NCBI GenBank assembly: GCA_035551355.1
Contig: DASZNF010000064.1
Location: 1-55,909, forward strand
Origin: DATATV01 sp035551355
Lineage (GTDB): Bacteria > Actinomycetota > Actinomycetes > Mycobacteriales > Pseudonocardiaceae
Direction of reading: 5' to 3'
Length of the DNA stretch: 55,909 nucleotides
Of this stretch, positions 18,945 to 26,864 are shown in pieces. Below the pieces are notes generated by a model, which had not been told where the DNA came from, did not search any database, and saw nothing but the letters and a program-made list of their open reading frames with translations. A program made the position numbers and the translations under genes. The stretch's first letter is position 1. Each line of letters begins with the position of its first letter.

Positions 18945-20000
18945 GTGACCGTTGACGCTCTGTTGCTGTTGTCCTTCGGTGGTCCGGAGCGGCCCGAGGA
19001 CGTCCGCCCGTTCCTGGAGAACGTGACCCGCGGCCGGGGCGTGCCGCCGGAGCGGCTGGACGAAGTGGCGCAGCACTATCTGCACTTCGGTGGCGTGTCC
19101 CCGATCAACCAGCTCAACCGGGACCTCATCGAGGCGGTCCGGGCCGAGCTGGCCGAGCAGGGCTTCGAGCTGCCGGTCTACTTCGGCAACCGCAACTGGC
19201 ACCCGATGGTCGAGGAGACCGTGGACCAGATGCGCGCCGCCGGGGTGCGCCGCGCGCTGGTGTTCCCGACCAGCGCCTACGGCGGCTACTCGGCGTGCCG
19301 CCAGTACGACGAGGACATCATCCGGGCCCGGGAGACGGTCGGGCCGCAGGCGCCGGAACTGGTGAAGCTGCGCCAGTTCTTCGACCACCCGCTGTTCCTG
19401 GACGCGGTCACCGACGCCGTCCGCGCGGCCGTGGCCGAACTGCCCGAAGCGGTGCGCGGGGCGGCCCGGCTGGTGTTCACCGCGCACTCGATTCCGGTGG
19501 CCGCGGACGCCAACGCGGGGCCGCGCGAGGAGGGCGGCGCGCTGTACTCGCGGCAGATCGCCGAGGCGGCGCGGTTGGTCGCCGGGGCATTGGGCGTGAC
19601 CGACTACGACGTGGTGTGGCAGTCGCGCTCGGGTCCGCCGCAGGTGCCGTGGCTGGAGCCGGACATCGCCGACCACATCGAAGCGTTGCACGCCAAGGAC
19701 GTGCCGGCCGTGGTGGTGTGCCCGATCGGGTTCGTGTCCGACCACCTGGAGGTGGTGTGGGACCTGGACACCGAGGCTCGCGAGCTGGCCGAGAAGCTGG
19801 GTATGGGCTTCGCCCGCGCGGCCACCGCCGGTCCCGACCCGCGGTTCGCCGAACTGGTGGTGGAGCTGATCCGCGAGCACACCGAGAACCTCCCGGCCCG
19901 CAAGGCGTCGGCGTTCCCGTTGCTGGGCTGCACCGTCAACGGCGCGCTGTGCGCTACCGACTGCTGCGCGCCGCCGCGCCGTCCGGGCCGTCCCGGGTGA
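18945..20000 (+). CDS. hemH: Ferrochelatase (coproporphyrin ferrochelatase type)
   Basis: Inserts Fe(II) into (copro)porphyrin in heme synthesis. The 351-residue protein has the N-terminal ALLLLSFGGPE, the YFGNRNWHP segment, VFTAHSIP with the catalytic His, and VCPIGFVSDHLEV near the C-terminus. The C-terminal cysteines (GCTVNGALCATDCC) match those that, with an internal Cys, ligate a [2Fe-2S] cluster in mycobacterial ferrochelatase. GTG at 18945 is chosen over the longer frame. Order inhA-hemH as in mycobacteria. Its last 47 bases overlap the convergent AraC gene. In actinobacteria the enzyme is also called CpfC. Confidence 0.95.
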   Translation: MTVDALLLLSFGGPERPEDVRPFLENVTRGRGVPPERLDEVAQHYLHFGGVSPINQLNRDLIEAVRAELAEQGFELPVYFGNRNWHPMVEETVDQMRAAGVRRALVFPTSAYGGYSACRQYDEDIIRARETVGPQAPELVKLRQFFDHPLFLDAVTDAVRAAVAELPEAVRGAARLVFTAHSIPVAADANAGPREEGGALYSRQIAEAARLVAGALGVTDYDVVWQSRSGPPQVPWLEPDIADHIEALHAKDVPAVVVCPIGFVSDHLEVVWDLDTEARELAEKLGMGFARAATAGPDPRFAELVVELIREHTENLPARKASAFPLLGCTVNGALCATDCCAPPRRPGRPG

Positions 20001-21009
20001 ACGCCACGGGCGTCACGCCCTTCCAGCGTTTGAACGCGTGGATGAAGCTGGACGCCTCGGCGTAGCCCAGCCGGGTGGCCACGTCCTCGATGGACAGCAC
20101 CCCGCTGAGCAACAGCTCCTCGGCCAGGGTTTCCCGCACCTCGTCACGCAGCATCCGGAAGCTGGTGCCGGACTCCTCCAGTTTCCGGCGCAGGGTGCGG
20201 ATGCTCAGGTGCAGTTCCCGGGCCACCGCAGGCATACCGGCCTCCGGCGGACCCAGCCGGATCAGCAGATCCCGCACCTCGTGCGCGATCCCGGCCCGGG
20301 CCCGCCGCCGGGACACCAGGTCGGCGCACTGGGCCTGGCACATGGCCACGGTCTGCGGATTGGCCTGGGGCAGCGGGTAGTCCAGGTAGGTGGCGTCGAA
20401 GGTGGCCACCGTGCCCGGGCCACCGAATCGCGGGCGCACGCCGAACACCTGCACGTAATCGTGCACAGAGGACGGTTCGGGGAAGCCGAATTCCATGCCG
20501 ATCAACGTAATCCCGCCGGGCAGCAACTCGTCGATCACCGAGTGGATGGCCGAGAGATCGCGCTCGACCAGGAACCGGGACACGTCGGTGGGCAGCACGC
20601 CGGCGTCCAGCTCCAGCCGCACCTGCCCGTTGGCCAGCCGGGCCCGGGGGATGGAGAAGGTGAAGCTCAGATCCAGGAAACGCAGCGCCACCTCGATCGC
20701 GTCCCGCAGGGTGGGGCTGGAGATGAACGCGAAGCCCAGGATGCCGAACGTGGTCGCGTGGTACTCCCGGCCCGCGGCCAGCCCGCCGTCCGGCAGCACC
20801 GCGGCCAGGTTGCGCACGACCCGCAGTTCCTGGTGTGCGTCGACCTCGGCGTTCGGGTCGGCCAGCTGGGCGGCGGTGACGCCACTGCCGGTCAGCGCCT
20901 GGTCCTGGTCGATGCCGTGCGCGGCGCCGAACCGCACCAGCAGGCAGGTGCCCGCGATGCCGCGCGAGAAGTCCCAGTGCCGGATCGCCGGTTCGGCGAG
21001 CTGCGCCAT
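19954..21009 (-). CDS. AraC-family transcriptional regulator
   Basis: 351-residue regulator with an N-terminal arabinose-binding-type sensor domain (DUF4, about residues 15-200) and a C-terminal AraC helix-turn-helix pair: MPAVARELHLSIRTLRRKL and SIEDVATRLGYAEASSFIHAFKRW. The ATG at 21009 is chosen. It is divergent from the monooxygenase gene at 21080 with a 70-base gap, so that gene is the likely target. The 3' end overlaps hemH on the opposite strand. The inducer is not known. Confidence 0.93.
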   Translation of the reverse strand: MAQLAEPAIRHWDFSRGIAGTCLLVRFGAAHGIDQDQALTGSGVTAAQLADPNAEVDAHQELRVVRNLAAVLPDGGLAAGREYHATTFGILGFAFISSPTLRDAIEVALRFLDLSFTFSIPRARLANGQVRLELDAGVLPTDVSRFLVERDLSAIHSVIDELLPGGITLIGMEFGFPEPSSVHDYVQVFGVRPRFGGPGTVATFDATYLDYPLPQANPQTVAMCQAQCADLVSRRRARAGIAHEVRDLLIRLGPPEAGMPAVARELHLSIRTLRRKLEESGTSFRMLRDEVRETLAEELLLSGVLSIEDVATRLGYAEASSFIHAFKRWKGVTPVAFTRDGPDGAAARSSR

Positions 21010-21079
21010 GGCCGAAATTATGGATCGGATGGCCCCGGATGTCTTGGCCGGGTCGCGACCTGGCCCTACCGTCGAGTAC

Positions 21080-22585
21080 GTGAACGAACGGCAGTGTGGC
21101 CAGCGCAAACCGACCGTGCTGATCATCGGGGCCGGCATCGGCGGCATCGGTCTCGGGGTGAGCCTGCTGCGGGCCGGGTTCACCGAGTTCACCATCCTGG
21201 AGCGGGCCGGCGACATCGGCGGGGTGTGGCGGGAGAACACCTATCCCGGCGCGGCCTGCGATGTGCCCTCGCCGCTGTACTCGTACTCCTTCGCGCCCAA
21301 CCCGAGCTGGCCGCGCCGCTACTCGCGCCAGCCCGACATCCTGGACTACCTGCGCCGCACCGCGGCCGGCACCGGAGTGCTGGACCGGGTGCGGTGCGAC
21401 ACCGAGGTCACCGGCGCGCGGTTCGACGAGGCCGGTCACACCTGGGAGGTGGCGACCGCTACCGGGCAGACCTACACCGCCGATGTGCTGGTCTCCGCGG
21501 TCGGTCAGCTGTCCCGGCCGGTCCTGCCGCGCATTCCCGGCGCGGAGAAGTTCACCGGGCCGCTGTTCCACTCGGCGCGCTGGGAACACGGCGTGGACCT
21601 GACCGGCAAGCGGATCGCGGTGATCGGCACCGGCGCCAGCGCGGTGCAGTTCGTGCCGCAACTCCAGCCCACGGCCCGCCGGCTGACCGTGTTCCAGCGC
21701 TCGGCGCCCTACGTGGTGCCCCGGCCCGACCGCGGCTACCGGCCCTGGCACCACCGCATGTTCCGCTGGCTGCCCGGCACCCAGCTCATCGGCCGGGCCG
21801 CGACCTGGCTGGTGTCGGAGTTCCTGAACCTGGCGCTGACCACCGCGCAGCCGCTGGGCAAACTGGTGCGCGGGGCCTTCCACCTGCACCTGCGTCACCA
21901 GGTCGAGGACCCGGAGTTGCGGGCCCGGCTGACCCCGGACTACCAGATCGGCTGCAAGCGGCTGTTGTTCTCCAACGACTGGTATCCCGCGCTGACCCAG
22001 CCCAATGTCAACGTGGTCACCGATTCGATCGCCGAGATCACCGAACACGGCGTGCGCACCGCGGACGGCCTGCTGCACCCGGCCGAGGTGATCATCTACG
22101 GGACCGGCTTCGCCGCCACGGAGTTCCTGGCGCCCATGCGCATCCAGGGCCGGCACGGCCAGTACCTCGGCGAGGAGTGGGCCGAGGGTGCGCGGGCCTA
22201 TCTCGGAATGACGGTTCCCGGCTTTCCCAACATGTTCTGCGTGTACGGGCCGAACACGAACCTGGGCGGCAGTTCGATCATCTTCATGATGGAGCAGCAG
22301 TTCGGCTATATTCTGCAGGTCCTGCGGCGCATCGCGGACGGCACGGTGTCCTGTGTGGACGTGCGCCGGTATGTGGCCGACGTGTACGACGCGGAGATGC
22401 AGCGGCGGCTGGGGGAGAGTGTGTGGAGCGGGTGCGCGAGCTGGTATCGCGAGGACAGCGGGCGCATCTCGACCAACTGGCCGGGTCTGGTGTCGGAGTA
22501 CCGCAGGCGCACCGCGCGGCTGGATCTGACCGACTACGAGGACATCGGCGCGGGCGACCGGCGGCAATCGGTGGGAGTTGCGTGA
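21080..22585 (+). CDS. Baeyer-Villiger-type FAD monooxygenase
   Basis: 501-residue class B flavoprotein monooxygenase. FAD site LIIGAGIGGIGLG near the N-terminus, the BVMO fingerprint FxGxxxHxxxW as FTGPLFHSARW near residue 160, and the second nucleotide site VIGTGASAVQ just after it. These enzymes use NADPH and O2 to turn ketones into esters or lactones. GTG start at 21080; no ribosome site is clear. The divergent AraC regulator, the downstream acetoacetate-decarboxylase-like gene and the nearby esterase suggest a small ketone or steroid-like catabolic set, which is inference. Confidence 0.93.
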   Translation: MNERQCGQRKPTVLIIGAGIGGIGLGVSLLRAGFTEFTILERAGDIGGVWRENTYPGAACDVPSPLYSYSFAPNPSWPRRYSRQPDILDYLRRTAAGTGVLDRVRCDTEVTGARFDEAGHTWEVATATGQTYTADVLVSAVGQLSRPVLPRIPGAEKFTGPLFHSARWEHGVDLTGKRIAVIGTGASAVQFVPQLQPTARRLTVFQRSAPYVVPRPDRGYRPWHHRMFRWLPGTQLIGRAATWLVSEFLNLALTTAQPLGKLVRGAFHLHLRHQVEDPELRARLTPDYQIGCKRLLFSNDWYPALTQPNVNVVTDSIAEITEHGVRTADGLLHPAEVIIYGTGFAATEFLAPMRIQGRHGQYLGEEWAEGARAYLGMTVPGFPNMFCVYGPNTNLGGSSIIFMMEQQFGYILQVLRRIADGTVSCVDVRRYVADVYDAEMQRRLGESVWSGCASWYREDSGRISTNWPGLVSEYRRRTARLDLTDYEDIGAGDRRQSVGVA

Positions 22586-22642
22586 GCTGAGCGAGTTCGA
22601 CCACGACGTGTTGGGTGTCGGCCCGGGGTTCGGAGATCCACA

Positions 22643-23281
22643 ATGGACAGTGAAGTTGCTGGTTCGGTGACCTACCCGCCGGAACCGTGGGACCTGAGCG
22701 GGATCGGGTATCTGTCGGTGTGGCTGGTGCCGGTCGGTGTGTTGCCGGAGTTGCCGGACGGGGTGCGCCCGGCGTCGGTGCTGGGGCGGGCCGTGGTGTG
22801 CACCGGGTTGGTCGACTACCTGCCGGGCGGGCTGATGTCGTACCGGGAGTTGCTGGCGACCGTGCTGGTGCGCGAGGGTTTCCGGCCGGGCATCACCATC
22901 ACCCACATCTGGGTCGACAGTCCGTCATCGCGGGCCGGTGGCCGGGAACTGTGGGGCATCCCCAAGGAACTGGCCCACTTCGACGTCGCTCATGATTCGA
23001 TCGCCCGGGGCAGCGCCACACTCGACGGCGAGCCGCTGGCCGAGATTCGGGTTCGCCCCGGCAAAGTCGGCGGCCGGTTGCCGATTCCGTTGCGAGGCAC
23101 GGTGTTGCAAACGTTGCACTCGACTCTTGCGCACACGCCGATCCGGGCCGGTGGGTCGGTGCGGTTGGCGCGGGGTGGGTGGCGGCTGCGCGGGCCGCTG
23201 GATTGGCTGAGCCCGTACCGGCCGCTGATTACCTTGGCGGCTACGGACTTCCGGTTGCGGTTCGGGCCTCGGGCTTCGTGA
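22643..23281 (+). CDS. Acetoacetate decarboxylase family protein
   Basis: 212-residue protein of the acetoacetate decarboxylase (ADC) superfamily. Recognisable parts are YREL, the ITITHIWVDSPSSRAGGRELWGIPKELA block with the conserved Lys in the position of the Schiff-base region, and the C-terminal Pro/Leu-rich DWLSPYRPLITLAATDFRLRFG. Many family members are not true decarboxylases, so the reaction is open. ATG start, 57 bases after the monooxygenase, same strand and probably the same transcript. Confidence 0.8.
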   Translation: MDSEVAGSVTYPPEPWDLSGIGYLSVWLVPVGVLPELPDGVRPASVLGRAVVCTGLVDYLPGGLMSYRELLATVLVREGFRPGITITHIWVDSPSSRAGGRELWGIPKELAHFDVAHDSIARGSATLDGEPLAEIRVRPGKVGGRLPIPLRGTVLQTLHSTLAHTPIRAGGSVRLARGGWRLRGPLDWLSPYRPLITLAATDFRLRFGPRAS

Positions 23282-23361
23282 TTCGCCTTCGCCTGACCAA
23301 CCGCGGCCGCGCAGAAGTACGGAGCGAGGTGCGGCGGCCGTCGCAAGCAGTGAGTGCCGCT

Positions 23362-24408
23362 TCAGCTACCCAGCCCGGCCCGCAACGCGTCCGCCGCGTC
23401 GTCCAGCGCCTTCGCGAAGTACGTCCCCGCGCCAAGGTAATTGGCATAGCCGTGGATCAGGTCCGACCGCTTGTCCAACGTGGTCGGAACCCCGAAGTCG
23501 GCCAGCCGCTTGGCGTACGCCTCACCCTCGTCCCGCAGCGGGTCGAACCCGCACGCCGCGAGGTAAGCGGGCGGTAGGCCGGACAGGTCCTCGGCGAGGA
23601 GGGGGGACATGCGCACGTCCGCCCGGTCGGACTCGGGCCGGGCGTAGTGGTCGAGCATGCGGGTCATGTCCTTGTCGGTCAGGAAGAAGTCGTCGCCGAA
23701 CAACTCCCGCGACCGGCGCCGCGCCGTCGCGTCGACCACCGGGTACAGCAGCAGCTGGAAGACCGGCGCCGGGCCGCCGGCGCGGGTGGTCTGCTGGGCG
23801 ACGACCGCGGCCAGGTTGCCGCCCGCGCTGTCTCCACCGACCGCGATGCGCCTGGGGTCGATGCTCAGCTCGGCCGCATGCTCCACGGCGTAGGCGAAGG
23901 TGCTCAGCGCGTCCTCGGCCGCGGCCGGGAACGGGTACTCGGGGGCGAGCCGGTACTCCGGCAGCAGCACCGCCACATCGGCCCGGTCGGCCAGGAAGGC
24001 GGCCGCGGAGTGGTGGCTTTCCCGGCTGCCCAGCACGAAACCGCCGCCGTGGTAGAAGATCAGCAGCGCGCTCGGCGCGGCGATACCGCTGGGCCGGAAC
24101 AGCGTCGCCGGGATGTCTTCGCCCGCACCGGGAATCCGCACCTCGCTGGTGCGCACCCGATCCGGCACCGCGCCGCCGACGACCTGGCGCCCGGCGTCCA
24201 TGGCGATCCGGGACCTGGTCAGGCTCGGGTACAGCAACTTCGCGCCGGACAGTTTCATGACCAGCAACAACAACTGCGCCTCGATGGCCAGTTCCTGGCC
24301 GTCCAACCGCACCGGCTTGCCGACCAGGAACCGTTGCACCCGTTCCGGTAGCGCGAAAAGACCCTTGACGATCGCGGCCCGCACCCGCAGCTGCGCCGAC
24401 CCCGCCAC
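23362..24408 (-). CDS. HSL-type alpha/beta hydrolase (esterase)
   Basis: 348-residue alpha/beta hydrolase of the hormone-sensitive-lipase group. Oxyanion motif FYHGGGFVLG, nucleophile GGDSAGGN, acid in ACGFDPLRDEG and His in DLIHGYANY are all present in order. No signal peptide is clear. The GTG start lies one base after the stop of the gene upstream on the same strand, so the two are coupled. It probably hydrolyses short acyl esters; it could work on the ester made by the monooxygenase nearby, which is inference from position only. Confidence 0.93.
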   Translation of the reverse strand: MAGSAQLRVRAAIVKGLFALPERVQRFLVGKPVRLDGQELAIEAQLLLLVMKLSGAKLLYPSLTRSRIAMDAGRQVVGGAVPDRVRTSEVRIPGAGEDIPATLFRPSGIAAPSALLIFYHGGGFVLGSRESHHSAAAFLADRADVAVLLPEYRLAPEYPFPAAAEDALSTFAYAVEHAAELSIDPRRIAVGGDSAGGNLAAVVAQQTTRAGGPAPVFQLLLYPVVDATARRRSRELFGDDFFLTDKDMTRMLDHYARPESDRADVRMSPLLAEDLSGLPPAYLAACGFDPLRDEGEAYAKRLADFGVPTTLDKRSDLIHGYANYLGAGTYFAKALDDAADALRAGLGS

Positions 24409-24409
24409 G

Positions 24410-25237
24410 TCAGTGCTTCCCGGCGTGGTCGGTCAGCACCCGCACGGCCTCGTTGATCGCGGACATGCGCGCGGTGCGCACCGCGTGGTCCAGCGGCTTG
24501 AGGGCCTCGGTCCGCCTGCGCATCGCCGAGGCGGACACCGCGCCGCCCGGGCCGGCCGTGGTGGCCACCTGCAGGATCGCCGACACCTCGTTGGCTCGCT
24601 GCAACACGCGCAGCGCGCGGCTGGGCATGCCGGGCGGCCAGGGTGTGCGGGGCTGGTCGGCGACCAGGGCGGCGATCTCGTCGCGCACCCCGGGCCGATG
24701 CCGGGCCACGTCCAGTTCGACCAGTGCGGTCGCGGCGGCGCGCATCGCGCCGGACAGTTCGTGTTCGGCTTCGCCCAGTGGGACGCACTCGCCCGCGGGC
24801 GCGGCGGGCAGCCGGAACGTGGTCCAGCGGATCACCCCGTCGGCCACGCGCTCGGGCACCAGCCCGACATCGCCCGCTTCACCGGCGGCCTCCGCGCCTT
24901 CCTCACCGGTGCGCAGCACCGCCGCCTCACCGGCGTGCAGCGCGGCGGCGGCGAACGGGGCGTGTCCGCGCAGGCCGCGCAGATCACCGGCAACCGGCAG
25001 CACCAACTCCCCACCGGTGGCGCCGAGTCTGCGCGCGGCCGCCAGCAACAACGCAGGCGAGGCCGCCGGTTCGTCGCCGGTCGGCAACTCGAGCAGCTCG
25101 GCGGTCTCCGCGTCGTGCGCGGTCACCTCGTGGAGTTCCGCCCAGGAAACCAGGGCGTCGAGTACATCGTCGGCCGCGGCGGCACCGTGCAGCCACGCCG
25201 ACGTCCAAACCACCGCTGTGGCGCTCGGACTGGACAC
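24410..25237 (-). CDS. Hypothetical protein
   Basis: I do not recognise this 275-residue Ala/Glu-rich protein. It opens with VVWTSAWLHGAAAADDVLDALVSW, has no signal peptide or membrane helix, and has a C-terminal helical part containing QRANEVSAIL and TEALKPLDHAVRTARM. The GTG at 25237 is chosen since the longer frame only adds a Cys/Leu-rich piece without a ribosome site. Its stop is one base from the esterase start. It is divergent from the second MoxR/VWA operon, with twin dyads in the gap, so it may be coregulated with it. Confidence 0.75.
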   Translation of the reverse strand: MSSPSATAVVWTSAWLHGAAAADDVLDALVSWAELHEVTAHDAETAELLELPTGDEPAASPALLLAAARRLGATGGELVLPVAGDLRGLRGHAPFAAAALHAGEAAVLRTGEEGAEAAGEAGDVGLVPERVADGVIRWTTFRLPAAPAGECVPLGEAEHELSGAMRAAATALVELDVARHRPGVRDEIAALVADQPRTPWPPGMPSRALRVLQRANEVSAILQVATTAGPGGAVSASAMRRRTEALKPLDHAVRTARMSAINEAVRVLTDHAGKH

Positions 25238-25325
25238 GAGAAACGAGGTTAGTTGCTGGTTTTTCGCTGCGCACAGGCACCCCCGGAGGATCACGGCGAG
25301 ATCACCGGAACATCACCGCAGGCCA

Positions 25326-25366
25326 ACCACCGCACCCGTGGTGGCCCGACCACCACACCTGTGGTG
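25326..25366. promoter_or_regulatory. Twin 18-bp dyads in a divergent promoter
   Basis: Two near-identical dyads, ACCACCGCACCCGTGGTG (25326-25343) and ACCACCACACCTGTGGTG (25349-25366), 23 bases apart start to start. Each is CCAC facing GTGG. The pair lies between the hypothetical gene (start 25237) and the MoxR ATPase gene (25461). Repeated, evenly spaced symmetry like this fits binding of a dimeric regulator; the protein is not identified. Confidence 0.6.
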
Positions 25367-25460
25367 AAAGTGTTCTCCAGCAGCGAAAATCGGCCCAAAA
25401 CCCGATCTCTGGAGTTGCTCCACGTCGACCGCGCCGCCGAATCGACGTAGCGTCGAACGG

Positions 25461-26864
25461 GTGAGTGCCCCATACCCGCCCGCCAACCTCCCCCGCACCG
25501 TCGGCGAACTCAAGGCCGCCGGTCACGAGCCGCGCCCGATCCGCACCGAGCTGCGGGACAACCTGCTGGCCGCGCTGCGCGACGGCCGCAACCCCTGGCC
25601 CGGGATCGTCGGCTTCGAGCGCACCGTACTGCCCCAACTGGAACGCGCCATCCTGGCCGGCCACGACATCGTGCTGCTCGGCGAGCGCGGCCAGGGCAAG
25701 ACCCGCCTGCTGCGCACGCTCTCCGGCCTGCTGGACGAGTGGACCCCGGTGATCGAGGGCGCCGAGCTGGCCGAGCACCCGCTCGCCCCGATCACCCCGG
25801 CCTCCCGGCGCCGCGCCCGGGAACTCGGCGACCAGCTGCCGGTCGGCTGGCTGCACCGCGCCGAGCGCTACACCGAGAAACTGGCCACTCCGGACACCTC
25901 CATCGGCGACCTCATCGGCGACGTCGACCCGGTCAAGGTGGCCGAGGGCCGCAGCCTCGGCGACCCGGAGACCATCCACTTCGGTCTGGTGCCCCGCGCC
26001 CACCGCGGCGTCGTGGCCATCAACGAGCTGCCCGACCTGGCCGAGCGCATCCAGGTCGGCCTGCTCAACGTGATGGAGGAACGCGACATCCAGGTCCGCG
26101 GCTATACCCTGCGGCTGCCCCTGGACGTGCTCCTGGTGGCCACCGCCAACCCCGAGGACTACACCAACCGCGGCCGGATCATCACCCCGCTCAAGGACCG
26201 GTTCGGCGCGGAGATCCGCACCCACTACCCGCTCACCGTGGCCGCCGAGGTCGACCTGGTCCGCCAGGAGGCCGACCTGGTGGCCGAGGTCGGCGAGGCG
26301 CTGCTGGAGGTGCTGGCCCGGTTCGTGCGGCACCTGCGCGAGTCGAACGCGGTCGACCAGCGTTCCGGCGTCTCCGCCCGGTTCGCCGTGGCCGCCGCCG
26401 AGACCGTGGCCGCGGCCGCGCTGCGCCGCGCCGCGCTCACCGGCGAGAACCCGCCCGTTGCCCGGCCCATCGACCTGGAGTCGGTGCCCGCCGTGCTGCG
26501 CGGCAAGCTGGAGTTCGAGGCGGGGGAGGAAGGCCGGGAGACCGAGCACCTCGCCCACCTGCTGCGCCGCGCCTTCGCCGACACCGCGCGCGGTCGCCTG
26601 GGCGGTGTCGACCTGCGGCCGCTGGCCGAAGCCGTGGCCGACGGCAACCTGGTCACCACCGGAGAACGGGTGCCCGGCCGGGAACTGCTGGCCGCGCTGC
26701 CCGAACTGCCCGTGCTGCACGAGGTCGCCACCCGGCTGGACGTCGACCCGACCGACCCGCCCAGCCGGATCGCCTCGGCCGTGGAGTTCGCGCTGGAGGC
26801 GCTGTTCCTGGCCCGTCAGGTCGCCAAGGACTCCGACGACGACACGGCGGTGTACGGATCATGA
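25461..26864 (+). CDS. MoxR/Mg-chelatase-like AAA+ ATPase (Rv0958-like)
   Basis: 467-residue AAA+ ATPase related to magnesium chelatase subunit I. Walker A is GERGQGKTR, Walker B region VVAINELPDLAERIQ, then LLVATANPEDYTNRGRI as sensor 1. It resembles Rv0958 of M. tuberculosis, long called a possible Mg-chelatase although these bacteria make no chlorophyll. GTG start. It overlaps the VWA gene by four bases (ATGA), so the pair forms one machine. The substrate is unknown. Confidence 0.93.
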   Translation: MSAPYPPANLPRTVGELKAAGHEPRPIRTELRDNLLAALRDGRNPWPGIVGFERTVLPQLERAILAGHDIVLLGERGQGKTRLLRTLSGLLDEWTPVIEGAELAEHPLAPITPASRRRARELGDQLPVGWLHRAERYTEKLATPDTSIGDLIGDVDPVKVAEGRSLGDPETIHFGLVPRAHRGVVAINELPDLAERIQVGLLNVMEERDIQVRGYTLRLPLDVLLVATANPEDYTNRGRIITPLKDRFGAEIRTHYPLTVAAEVDLVRQEADLVAEVGEALLEVLARFVRHLRESNAVDQRSGVSARFAVAAAETVAAAALRRAALTGENPPVARPIDLESVPAVLRGKLEFEAGEEGRETEHLAHLLRRAFADTARGRLGGVDLRPLAEAVADGNLVTTGERVPGRELLAALPELPVLHEVATRLDVDPTDPPSRIASAVEFALEALFLARQVAKDSDDDTAVYGS

